Shown: positions 45,520 through 53,570 of the stretch, piece after piece
Position numbering within the stretch: the stretch's first letter is position 1
How the letters are laid out: each line of letters begins with the position of its first letter
NCBI RefSeq assembly: GCF_938046015.1
Contig: NZ_CALIXW010000007.1
Coordinates: 1 to 64,000 of the forward strand
DNA length: 64,000 nt
Direction: 5' to 3'
DNA from: an uncultured Porphyromonas sp.
Lineage (GTDB): Bacteria > Bacteroidota > Bacteroidia > Bacteroidales > Porphyromonadaceae
Program-made: the position numbers and the translations under genes
Notes under the pieces: model-generated
Database searches by the model: none
What the model was told of the DNA's origin: nothing
What the model saw: the letters and a program-made list of their open reading frames with translations, nothing else

Positions 45520-45906
45520 TGTGCCTCGGGGAGCGAGCTCGCTCCTCGAGACTTGTCGTAGTGGGGCAGTGGAAAAGGGTGGAAGGGGAGGAGGTGAATG
45601 TCGAGGCTAAGGGGTGCTGCTGTACCTGCTGCGGCTGGGTGATCTTCGGATATAAGGTGTTGGGCTGCTCGTCCCGAGGCTGGGTGAGTTTGTGGCCTAA
45701 GGCTGGACTTACTCCTTGCACTAGGGTAGGTGCTAAGGAATAATGGTAGCCTTGGTCGTCACGAAATGGAAGCCTTGGCTCGCTCGCAGCTGGGGATGCA
45801 GCTTCGTAACGGGTGGAAAGGAAGGCGGGTTAAGTTGGCCGTGCGTGCTGAATTAAGGGGGAGTGTGCAGGAGCGGAAGGGGCAAGAAGGCCGAGCGAGG
45901 AGCGTG
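45520..45906. other. Intergenic stretch with no recognised feature
   Basis: Between the convergent frdB and lamin-tail genes. Short plus-strand ORFs here (up to 153 codons, running into the next gene antisense) have no family character. No array, hairpin with T run or RNA gene was found. Confidence 0.5.
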
Positions 45907-46803
45907 CTAGGGGCGGGAGATGAGGAAGGCGTAGGCGAGAAGCTCGGTGCCCGACTCTTCGCATCGGATGGAGAGGAGGTAGGAGCTACCCGCGGGGAGG
46001 CCGAGGCGGTCGAAGAAGCTCCGTGGCTCGGTGCAGAGGACGTCCAGCCAAGCGTGGCTTCCGCTGCTCTCGCCCTGATGGATCGTTTGCCCCGTGAGCT
46101 CGTAGACGATCCAGCTGCAGCGGGCCGCGGGGTGCTGCTCCAGCCAGCTGCGGAGTGCCCGTGGACTACGCTCCTCCGTCTCGGCCTCTAGTTCGCCCCG
46201 ACCTCCCGTACTGGGGGGCTTGGGCTGCTGCTGGCGCTGGAGGCTGACACTATTGGGCTGTCCAGGGCTGGCATAGCCTGCTGCGGCCAGCGCGGGGAGC
46301 CACTGCGCCGACTCCCAGGGGGCGCTAAGATCGACCCGCTCCCAGGCGACATCCTTCTTCGTCTTGAGCCCTCGCGGGAGGCTGCTGTTGTCGTAGGCAA
46401 ACTTATCCACCACGAGTTCCTCGCCCTCCTTGATCAGCGCGACGACACCCCGACTATTGACTAGGCGCGGCAGGGCAAGGCGGAGGACTTGGTCTGGCGC
46501 GAGGCGAGGATAGCGCTCGGTGAGGCGCTGGGGCTCGGCGCAGAGGACGATGTAGCTGTGTGGCGGGAGCTTGACGTCGGGGAGACGGACGCCCTGGACG
46601 CGCGTCTCCTCCTTGCCGACGGCGAGTAAGTAGTCCCCGATCGGGCAGGGCTGATCGCTCGGGTTGTAGAGCTCGACGTACTCGGCGCTCGCGGGGCTGG
46701 GTGCGGCCATCACTTCGCTGAGTAGGGGATGCGCTAGGGCGAGTTGGGGGAGGGCGAGCCCGAGGCTAAGGAGGAGACTGCGGGCGTGCATGGTGTGGGT
46801 CAT
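45907..46803 (-). CDS. Secreted lamin-tail-domain protein with a T9SS-like C-terminal domain
   Basis: This 298-residue protein begins with a signal peptide (MHARSLLLSLGLALPQLALA, the second ATG at 46791 would fit as well). A lamin tail domain follows (LLSEVMAAPSPASAEYVELY, PCPIGDYLLA, LPPHSYIVLC; about residues 25-150), a beta-sandwich found in many secreted Bacteroidetes proteins. A Gln/Pro-rich linker leads to a last 75 residues reading SWIVYELTGQTI, GLPAGSSYLLSI and YAFLISRP, which resemble a type A T9SS sorting domain (DLxGxxV, LPxGxYxLxI, then a short basic end). If so, it is carried to the surface by type IX secretion. The ligand or substrate is unknown. Confidence 0.7.
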   Translation of the reverse strand: MTHTMHARSLLLSLGLALPQLALAHPLLSEVMAAPSPASAEYVELYNPSDQPCPIGDYLLAVGKEETRVQGVRLPDVKLPPHSYIVLCAEPQRLTERYPRLAPDQVLRLALPRLVNSRGVVALIKEGEELVVDKFAYDNSSLPRGLKTKKDVAWERVDLSAPWESAQWLPALAAAGYASPGQPNSVSLQRQQQPKPPSTGGRGELEAETEERSPRALRSWLEQHPAARCSWIVYELTGQTIHQGESSGSHAWLDVLCTEPRSFFDRLGLPAGSSYLLSIRCEESGTELLAYAFLISRP

Positions 46804-46871
46804 GTGATAGAAGGTAAAGCAGTAGGTCAGAGGTAAGGTCGAGCAAGCTATGTGCCTGCTGCAAGCTACGC

Positions 46872-46953
46872 GAGGGATATCCCTCAGCGGGCTGACTGAT
46901 AGCTCTCAGGCGTGTGAGGGACGTCCCTCAGTCTCGTGACTGATATCCCTCAG
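46872..46953. repeat. 22-bp-step dyad array R6 (four units)
   Basis: Units at 46872, 46894, 46916 and 46938, exactly 22 bp apart: GAGGGATATCCCTCAG, GACTGATAGCTCTCAG, GAGGGACGTCCCTCAG and GACTGATATCCCTCAG. Like R3 it has its GACTG halves on the left. It lies in the 311-base gap between the xer gene and the lamin-tail gene; nothing else was seen there. Confidence 0.92.
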
Positions 46954-47114
46954 AGGGCCTCCCCCTTGTGGTGGCCTTTTGCTGAGAAGAGGGCGCCCTT
47001 CGCCTAGATCAAGGTAAGGGAGGTGATGAGGAAGGTATTGGCGGTCAGCTTGGATGCTGCTAGGGCTCGCGGCGAGATGCCCTAACGAGGCTCGAGGAGC
47101 AAGGCGCGGACGCC

Positions 47115-48062
47115 TTAGTCCTCCTTGGTCGGGGCGTCCTCGGGTGCGGCGTCCTTGGGCGGACTTGAGGCTCGGGGGTGGGCGGCGTAGAGCTTGCGCA
47201 GCTGCTCGAAGGAGGTATGCGTGTAGCGGACGGTGGTGGAGACGGAGTTGTGCCCCATCAGTTCGCGTAGCAGCGTGAGGTCGCCCCCAGCGTTGAGCAT
47301 GTCGGTGGCGAAGGAGTGGCGCAGGGCGTGGGCTCCGCGACGGGTGAGCTTCGGCACCTCGCTTAGGGTGGCGTGCACCACGCGGTAGATGGCGCCGTCG
47401 GAGAGGGGCTTGCCCCGCGAGGAGAGGAGGAAGTGCGGGCTGTGGCCGAAGATCTGGGTGCGCTCGCGCCGCCAGTGCTCGATGGCCTCCGCCAGCTGCT
47501 CGCCGAAGGGTACGATACGCTCCTTGCGCCCCTTACCCAGCACCTTGAGCTGACGCTGTCGGGTGTCGACATCGCTGTCGGCGAGGCCTGCCAGTTCGCT
47601 GCGTCGCAGCCCGCACTCGTAGAGCATCGCCAGGATCAGGCGGTCGCGTACGGCCTGCCAGTCCTCGGTCTGCTCTTGAGGCTCGTCGATGAGGCGGTTG
47701 AGCTCCTCGGTGGGGACGTAGACGGGGAGGGGTTTGTCGGCCTTCGGGGGGCGCAGCTGCTGGATGGGGCTTCGGCGTATGATGCCGAGCTTGAGCAAGT
47801 AGCGGTAGAAGCTCTTCACCGAGGAGAGGTATTTGCCCACGGAGGAGGCCTTGACCCCTGCATCGAGGCTGGAGGAAAGCCAGCCGCGCACCAGGTCGAG
47901 GTCGCCCTCGCTCGGGGTGAAGGGCTCGGAAAGGCACTCCTCGGCATAGCGGCGGTAGCGCTCCAGGTCACGGCTGTAGCTGGACACCGTCCTGGGGGAG
48001 GCGTCCAGCTCGTAGCGCAGGTAGTCCTCGAAGCGCTGGAAGAGATCGGGCTCGGTACTCAT
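47115..48062 (-). CDS. xerD: Tyrosine recombinase, XerC/XerD type
   Basis: Site-specific recombinase, probably the one that resolves chromosome dimers at dif. ATG 48062 (MSTEPDLFQRFEDYL) gives 315 residues, the usual Xer length; the ORF runs 94 codons further upstream into pdxH antisense and is not used. The N-terminal SAM-like domain (about 1-95) precedes the catalytic domain with ECGLRRSELAGL (Arg I), the KGRKERIVPF Lys, HALRHSFATDML (His-x-x-Arg), LMGHNSVSTTVRYTH (His and nucleophile Tyr). Whether it is XerC or XerD cannot be told without a second copy. A dif site was not recognised nearby. Confidence 0.85.
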   Translation of the reverse strand: MSTEPDLFQRFEDYLRYELDASPRTVSSYSRDLERYRRYAEECLSEPFTPSEGDLDLVRGWLSSSLDAGVKASSVGKYLSSVKSFYRYLLKLGIIRRSPIQQLRPPKADKPLPVYVPTEELNRLIDEPQEQTEDWQAVRDRLILAMLYECGLRRSELAGLADSDVDTRQRQLKVLGKGRKERIVPFGEQLAEAIEHWRRERTQIFGHSPHFLLSSRGKPLSDGAIYRVVHATLSEVPKLTRRGAHALRHSFATDMLNAGGDLTLLRELMGHNSVSTTVRYTHTSFEQLRKLYAAHPRASSPPKDAAPEDAPTKED

Positions 48063-48145
48063 CGGAGGGGTCGGGGAAAAGGGTAGGCGAGGGACGAAGG
48101 GCGGCCAAGGCAGGGCGCTTCGTCCAAGCCTAAGCCTTCGCGCAG

Positions 48146-48796
48146 CTAGGGGGCGACGCGGGTGAGGCTCCAGCTGCCATCCTCCTGCAACTCGTAGACG
48201 AAGCGGTCGTGCAGGCGGCTGTCGCGTCCCTGCCAGAGCTCGATGCGGTGGGGCGTCACGGCATAGCCTCCCCAGCTCTCGGGGCGGGGCACCTCGCGGC
48301 CGACGAACTTGAGGCTCTCGGCAGCAAAGCGCATCATGATCCACTCGCGCGAGGGGATAGGCTGGCTCTGTGGGGAGATGCGCGCGCCGATACGGCTCTT
48401 GTAGGGGCGCATCGCGAAGTAGGCGTCGCTCTCGGCGGCAGGGAGGCGCTCGATCGTGCCCTCGACGTGGATCTGACGCTCTAGCTCGTGCCAGAGGAAG
48501 GTCAGCGCTACGCGTGGGTTGGCGGCGATCTGTTGCCCCTTGCGGCTCTCGTAGCCGGTGTAGAAGACGAAGCGTCCGCCGAGGACTTCCTTCAGCAGGA
48601 CGGTGCGTATACTGGGCTGGCCCTCGGGGCTCGCTGTGCCCACGAGCATGGCCGTAGGCTCGTAGACGCGGCTCTCTATGGCCTCGTGTAGCCAGCGCTC
48701 TACCATGGGGAGGGGCTCGGCGGGGAGCTCGCTGCGGCTCAGGCTGCGGCTGGAGTACTCGCGTCGGATATGCTCGAGGTGAAGATCTTCGTTCAT
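48146..48796 (-). CDS. pdxH: Pyridoxamine 5'-phosphate oxidase
   Basis: FMN enzyme that oxidises pyridoxamine or pyridoxine 5'-phosphate to pyridoxal phosphate. ATG 48796 (MNEDLHLEHIRREY) gives 216 residues, the usual length. Motifs are AMLVGTASPEGQPSIRTVLL, FYTGYESRKGQQIAANPRVAL, PYKSRIGARISPQSQPIPSR and the C-terminal RIELWQGRDSRLHDRFVYE, with the Arg-His PLP contacts. It is flanked by the xer gene (83-base gap) and a nitroreductase. Confidence 0.95.
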   Translation of the reverse strand: MNEDLHLEHIRREYSSRSLSRSELPAEPLPMVERWLHEAIESRVYEPTAMLVGTASPEGQPSIRTVLLKEVLGGRFVFYTGYESRKGQQIAANPRVALTFLWHELERQIHVEGTIERLPAAESDAYFAMRPYKSRIGARISPQSQPIPSREWIMMRFAAESLKFVGREVPRPESWGGYAVTPHRIELWQGRDSRLHDRFVYELQEDGSWSLTRVAP

Positions 48797-48830
48797 GTCT
48801 GTCCTTGGTCTAGGTAGGGGAGCAAAGCAA

Positions 48831-48868
48831 GCAGGGGATAGCACCGAGCGCTCGGTGCTATCCCCTGC
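48831..48868. terminator. 38-bp perfect palindrome between nitroreductase and pdxH
   Basis: Positions 48831-48849 and 48850-48868 are exact reverse complements (GCAGGGGATAGCACCGAGC). On the minus strand TTGCTTTGCTCC follows. It is probably the terminator of the nitroreductase gene, 15 bases past its stop codon. Confidence 0.6.
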
Positions 48869-48883
48869 CTATGCTGGTCGCTA

Positions 48884-49516
48884 TTAGATGAAGGTGGCGA
48901 ACTCCTCCATAGAGTTGCGCACCTTCTTCATCTGGCCCAGCCAGTCGCGCTCGGGATCAGCGTAGCCTAGGTAGAGGAGGCAGACGCTGCGTAGGCCCTT
49001 GGAGGGCAGGTCAAGCAGCTCATCGACGAGCTTGGGGTCGAAGCCGCCGATGGGCGTGCTATCGATGCGGAGCTCTGCAGCCTGTGCCAGCGCCATCCCC
49101 AGGGCGATGTAGGCCTGGTTCGCAGCGTGCTGGTACTGCTCCTCCTTGTCCATCTCGCCGAACTTCTCCTTGAGCATGTCTGTGTAGCGCTTGAAGCGTC
49201 CGCGCACCAGCCCGCGCTCGTCGGTCGTCAGGTCATAGATGGCGTCGATGCGCTCGGGCGTGTATTCGTCCCAGGCGGCGAAGACGATGACGTGGGAGCA
49301 CTCACGCATGCAGTCGGGGTTGAGGGCGCCTGCGACCATCTTCTCCTTGAGGTCCTGGTCGCCGACGACGATGAGGCGGAACTGCTGCAGCCCCGAGGAG
49401 GTGGGGGCGAGGCGTGCGGCCTCGACGATCTTCATCAGATCCTCCTGGGAGAGCTTCTTCGTGGGGTCGTATGCCTTGACGGCGTGCCGCCAGTGTAGGT
49501 CTTCGATAAGTGACAT
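48884..49516 (-). CDS. Nitroreductase-family NAD(P)H oxidoreductase
   Basis: A 210-residue FMN protein related to NfsB and other NAD(P)H-dependent nitro- and quinone reductases. The N-terminal block HWRHAVKAYDPTKKLSQEDL and AARLAPTSSGLQQFRLIVVG form the FMN phosphate and substrate loop. ALGMALAQAAELRIDSTPIGG and LLYLGYADPERDW complete the fold. Its native substrate is unknown; members often reduce nitro drugs such as metronidazole, so a role in that is possible but not shown. It ends with its own hairpin. Confidence 0.88.
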   Translation of the reverse strand: MSLIEDLHWRHAVKAYDPTKKLSQEDLMKIVEAARLAPTSSGLQQFRLIVVGDQDLKEKMVAGALNPDCMRECSHVIVFAAWDEYTPERIDAIYDLTTDERGLVRGRFKRYTDMLKEKFGEMDKEEQYQHAANQAYIALGMALAQAAELRIDSTPIGGFDPKLVDELLDLPSKGLRSVCLLYLGYADPERDWLGQMKKVRNSMEEFATFI

Positions 49517-49576
49517 AGTCTACTGTATTTAATGATGGATGATGTAGTCTAGGGAAGAGGCCGCGGTCGGGGCGGG

Positions 49577-51466
49577 CTAGAGGTGCTGGGGGTGGTCCTG
49601 CTCGACGTAGTCGATGAAGGCCTTGTTCACCAGATGGGAGCCGCCAGGGGTGGGGTAATCGCCGCTGAAGTACCAGTCGCCGTGATGGTGCGGGATGGCC
49701 TCATGCAGCCCCTCGAGGCTCTGGAAGATCAGCTCGACCTCGGCACGAGTGTCTTCGGGGCGCAGGAGCTCGACCATCTTGGCCGAGATCTCCTCGGGGC
49801 TGAAGGGGGCGTAGATCGTCTTGACGACATTCTCTACCTCCTCCGTCTCGGGGCGCTGGCGCAGCTCGAGGGCACGCTGGTACTGCTGCTCGATGAGGGC
49901 CTCCATACCGCGCTCCTTGATCAAGGCGATGGCGGCGCGAAAGGCGATGAACTCCTTCATCTTGCTCATGTCAATGCCGTAGTAGTCGGGGTAACGTACC
50001 TGCGGGCAGCTGGAGACGATGACGATCTTGCGTGGGGAGAGGCGGTCGAGGATGCCGATGATGCTTTGGCGCAGGGTCGTCCCACGGACGATGCTGTCGT
50101 CGATGACCACGAGGCTATCGAGGCCAGGGCGTACCGTGCCGTAGGTGATGTCGTAGACGTGGGCGGCGAGCTCATTGCGGCTCTTGCCCTCGGAGATGAA
50201 GGTGCGGAGCTTGATGTCCTTGATCGCGACCTTCTCGCTGCGGATGCTCAGGGCTAGGATCTGACGTAGCTCCTCGGTGCTCAGCTGACGGCCTGACTGC
50301 AGCAGGCGTAGCTTCTCCTCGTTGAGGTGGGCGTTGAGTCCCTCGAGCATGCCGTAGTAGGCGACCTCGGCGGTGTTGGGGATGAAGGAGAAGACCGCGT
50401 GCTCGAGGTCTCCGTCCAGGGCGCGGAGGATGGCGGGTGTGAGCAGGCGGCCGAGGGCCTTACGCTCCTGGTAGATGTCCTTATCACTGCCGCGGGAGAA
50501 GTAGATGCGCTCGAAGGAGCAGGCCTGCTGCTGCCGTGGGGGGACGATCTGCTCGAGACGTACCTCGGCCTGGCGATTCACCAGGAGCGCCTGCCCGGGC
50601 AGCAGCTCCTGGACCTGCTCGCTGGCGATATTCATCACCGTCTGGATGACGGGGCGCTCGGACGCCAGCACGACGATCTCCTCATCTATATAGTAGAAGG
50701 CGGGGCGTATGCCCCAGGGGTCGCGCATGGCATAGCTCTCGCCGCTGCCTGTCTGCCCGCACATGACGAAGCCTCCGTCCCATAGCGGGGCGCACTGGCG
50801 CAGGACGTTCGCCATGTCGATACGCTCCTCGATGTAGTGAGTGATGTCCATGCCCTCGAGGCCGAAGGTACGGCTCTGGACGAAGAGACGCTCTACCTCG
50901 CGGTCGAGGCGGTGCCCGATCTGCTCCAGCAGGATGTGCATGTCGGAGACGTGACGCGGGTGCTGGCCTACGGAGGTGATGGCGTCGAAGATCTGTGAGA
51001 CGTTGGTGAGGTTGAAGTTACCGCAGATCGTCAAGCACTTGGCCCGCCAGTTATTGCGGCGGATCATGGGATGGACGAAGGTCAGGCCGCTCTTGCCCGT
51101 GGTGCTGTAGCGCAGGTGTCCCATCATGCAGTTGCCAGCATAGGGGAGGCGCTCCTCGGCGTAGATGGGGTCAGTGAGCTGCTCGCGGGGAACGGCTCCG
51201 AGTGTGCTGTGCACGGTGTCGAAGATCTCCTGGATGGCTCCTGTGCCCTCGGCGCGCTCACGGAAGAGGTACTCCTCACCGGGCTGGGTGCCGAGCTTGA
51301 CCACGGCGAGGCCTGCACCCTCCTGCCCTCGATTGTGCTGCTTCTCCATCAGGAGATACAGCTTGTTGAGTCCATACATCCAGGTGCCGTACTTCTCCTG
51401 ATAGTAGGAGAGGGGCTTGCGAAGGCGTATCATGGCTACGCCACATTCATGCTTGAGCGGTTCCAT
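49577..51466 (-). CDS. PurF-like amidophosphoribosyltransferase, long Bacteroidetes type
   Basis: The protein is 629 residues, whereas typical PurF is about 470-520. The glutaminase domain starts at C8 in HECGVAMIRL, seven residues in, so the nucleophile would need propeptide removal; the usual CGVFGI context is altered and a long insertion (GTWMYGLNKLYLLMEK) precedes QHNRGQEGAG. The phosphoribosyltransferase domain has the PRPP loop LVVIDDSIVRGTTLRQSI. A C-terminal 120 residues extend beyond PurF and end in a basic-acidic segment. It may be the true PurF or a paralogue with another amine acceptor. It is followed 60 bases upstream by the nitroreductase; yidC lies 146 bases before it. Confidence 0.75.
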   Translation of the reverse strand: MEPLKHECGVAMIRLRKPLSYYQEKYGTWMYGLNKLYLLMEKQHNRGQEGAGLAVVKLGTQPGEEYLFRERAEGTGAIQEIFDTVHSTLGAVPREQLTDPIYAEERLPYAGNCMMGHLRYSTTGKSGLTFVHPMIRRNNWRAKCLTICGNFNLTNVSQIFDAITSVGQHPRHVSDMHILLEQIGHRLDREVERLFVQSRTFGLEGMDITHYIEERIDMANVLRQCAPLWDGGFVMCGQTGSGESYAMRDPWGIRPAFYYIDEEIVVLASERPVIQTVMNIASEQVQELLPGQALLVNRQAEVRLEQIVPPRQQQACSFERIYFSRGSDKDIYQERKALGRLLTPAILRALDGDLEHAVFSFIPNTAEVAYYGMLEGLNAHLNEEKLRLLQSGRQLSTEELRQILALSIRSEKVAIKDIKLRTFISEGKSRNELAAHVYDITYGTVRPGLDSLVVIDDSIVRGTTLRQSIIGILDRLSPRKIVIVSSCPQVRYPDYYGIDMSKMKEFIAFRAAIALIKERGMEALIEQQYQRALELRQRPETEEVENVVKTIYAPFSPEEISAKMVELLRPEDTRAEVELIFQSLEGLHEAIPHHHGDWYFSGDYPTPGGSHLVNKAFIDYVEQDHPQHL

Positions 51467-51507
51467 CGTCGGTCTGTCCTTTGGCGCTTGTCTCTTAGTG
51501 TTTAGGT

Positions 51508-51562
51508 CAGCAAGCGGCAGCTGCTCGCCCTCGGTAGGGCTGGAGTAGCGTGCCGCTTGCTG
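51508..51562. terminator. Hairpin between yidC and the PurF-like gene
   Basis: Stem 51508-51519 with 51551-51562 (CAGCAAGCGGCA) and a 31-base loop. No T run on the minus strand, so its action as a terminator is uncertain. Confidence 0.35.
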
Positions 51563-51612
51563 TCATTGGGCTTATCTAGGGATTGAGGTGTCTGTCTTGT
51601 CCTTGAGGAAGG

Positions 51613-53466
51613 CTAGCGCTTGCGCTGTGCCTTGCGCTGCTGCTCCTGCTGTAGGCGCTGTGCCTCCTCGAGGCGCTGCATCCACTTGCTCTTCTTGCGA
51701 GGCTTCTTCTTGTTCTCCTCCAGCTGCGCCAGGAGCTTGTCCTCGTTGAGTGTCCAGCGGAAGGCGAAGTACTGCGCGATGGTGATGAGCGTGGAGACGA
51801 AGTAGTAGTAGCTCAGCGCCGAGGCGTTCTGGTTGAACATGAAGAAGAACATGATGCTCATGATGTAGGGCATCATCTGCATCCCGGCCATACCCTCGCC
51901 CGAGGTCGGGGACTGCGTCATCGTATAGCGGGTATAGACGACGTTGGTCACGGTCATCAGCAGACAGAAGAGGCTGAGGTGGTTGCCGAGGAAGGAGGAG
52001 ATGATGGGGATGTTGGCATTCCACGATACGATGGCGTCGTAGGTGGAGAGGTCATCCGCCCAGAGGAAGCCCTGGCCGCGCAGCAGGATGGATGTAGGGA
52101 AGTACATGTAGAGCGCGATGAGGAAGGGCATCTGTAGCAGCATCGGCAGGCAGCCACTCATGGGGCTGGCTCCGGCCGAGCGGTAGAGGTTCATCGTCTC
52201 CGTCTGGCGCTTCATCATGGCCTCCTGCTCCTTGCCGGGGTACTTGGCATTGATGGACTCGATCTGTGGGCGTAGGACGCGCATCTTGGCCTGCGAGAGG
52301 TAGCTCTTGTTGGTGAAGGGCCAGAGGAGCAGCTTGATGGCGAGCGTCATCAGGAAGATGATGAGGCCCCAGTTCGATAGATAGCGGGAGAGGAAGGTCA
52401 CCAGCGGGATGATCATGTACTGATTGATCCAGCGGAAGAGGCTGATCCCGAGGTAGACGAGGTGATCCAGCTGGAGCTCCTCGCCTTCGACGGCACCAGC
52501 ATCGTAGCCCTTGAGGAGCTCGTAGTCGTTGGGGCCGAAGAAGAAGGTAAGGGGAGCGGTAGGCTCGCTGTTGCGGAGGCTGAAGGGGATGGAGGTCTGG
52601 AGCTGTGCGCGGCGCACGTAGCCCGAGCCCTCGGCCTCAGCCTGTAGCGTCAGCTGGTTGCCCTCGAGGCCGCCCTGCTGCTGGATGAGCACGCTGCTGA
52701 AGTACTTGTCCTTGAAGGCTACCCACTGCAGGCGCTGCTGTACCTCCTGGTGCTCCTCGCTGCTGGTCTCTAGGCGCTCTACGTCTCCCTTAGGGAAGTG
52801 GTAGTAGATACCGCTGTACTGACCCTCGAACTTCCACGACTGCTCCTGCTGGGGCATACGCTGCGACCACTCGAGCTCCTGCATCGTCATGTTGGCAGGC
52901 AGGAGGTGATGGAGAGCCTTGCCCTCGAGGCGCAGCGAGAGGCGGTAGTCGTCCTTAGCTAGCGTATAGATGTAGTCAAGGTAGGCGGTCGAGTCGATGC
53001 GCATACGCAGCACGGCGCTGCTGTCGCTGTGGCTGACGAGCTCGAAGGAGGCGTCGGCTGTGTTGACGATCGTATTCGACAGCGTGCGTAGGGGGAGGTT
53101 GAGGCGCGCGTCGCCCTTACGGAAGAGCTGCACGGGCTTCTTGGCCTGGTCCTTATACTTGGCTAGCGTAGCCTCTATGGGGGCGGCTCCCTTGGTGGAG
53201 AGCTTGACCGAGAGCAGTGCATTGCGTAGCTCTACGAGCTGCTCAGGCTGGGGCGTGAGGTAGGGGGGGCGCACGCTGGTGCTGTCAGCACTCGTCGTGG
53301 CGAGGGCCTGCTGCTGGTGGGCGGCGGGCTGTGCGGGCTTCTTGGCCGTGGCCTGCTCGCTGCGCTGACGCTCGGCGATCTGCTCCGGCGTGGGCTGCTG
53401 GAGCCAGGTGAAGCCGATGAGGACAAGCCCGATGAGGAGGGCTCCGATCAGTGTATTTCTATCCAT
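51613..53466 (-). CDS. yidC: Membrane protein insertase YidC
   Basis: Inserts and folds inner-membrane proteins, alone or with SecYEG. The 617 residues have one N-terminal helix (NTLIGALLIGLVLIGFTWLQ), a large periplasmic beta-sandwich domain (about 60-350), and five conserved helices: ISLFRWINQYMIIPLVTFLS, NWGLIIFLMTLAIKLLLWP, then the loop with MGCLPM (SPMSGCLPMLLQMPFLIALY), and later SIMFFFMFNQNASALSYYYF. The positively charged C-terminal tail (KKKPRKKSKWMQRL, AQRKR) is typical of YidC. It lies 105 bases after pyrG. Confidence 0.97.
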   Translation of the reverse strand: MDRNTLIGALLIGLVLIGFTWLQQPTPEQIAERQRSEQATAKKPAQPAAHQQQALATTSADSTSVRPPYLTPQPEQLVELRNALLSVKLSTKGAAPIEATLAKYKDQAKKPVQLFRKGDARLNLPLRTLSNTIVNTADASFELVSHSDSSAVLRMRIDSTAYLDYIYTLAKDDYRLSLRLEGKALHHLLPANMTMQELEWSQRMPQQEQSWKFEGQYSGIYYHFPKGDVERLETSSEEHQEVQQRLQWVAFKDKYFSSVLIQQQGGLEGNQLTLQAEAEGSGYVRRAQLQTSIPFSLRNSEPTAPLTFFFGPNDYELLKGYDAGAVEGEELQLDHLVYLGISLFRWINQYMIIPLVTFLSRYLSNWGLIIFLMTLAIKLLLWPFTNKSYLSQAKMRVLRPQIESINAKYPGKEQEAMMKRQTETMNLYRSAGASPMSGCLPMLLQMPFLIALYMYFPTSILLRGQGFLWADDLSTYDAIVSWNANIPIISSFLGNHLSLFCLLMTVTNVVYTRYTMTQSPTSGEGMAGMQMMPYIMSIMFFFMFNQNASALSYYYFVSTLITIAQYFAFRWTLNEDKLLAQLEENKKKPRKKSKWMQRLEEAQRLQQEQQRKAQRKR

Positions 53467-53570
53467 TAATCTAACTAAGGCCTGCAGCCACCGCCCCGAC
53501 GATCGAGGGGGCGGCGTGCTGTAGCACTAATACTATCTAAAGCCGTTTGTCGGCTCCTTTGTTCGCGTCC

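Noticed and set aside
1440..46953. The 22-bp-step arrays as CRISPR.
   Set aside because: Units are only 16-18 bp with 4-6 bp spacers and internal symmetry; CRISPR spacers are about 30 bp. No cas gene is present.
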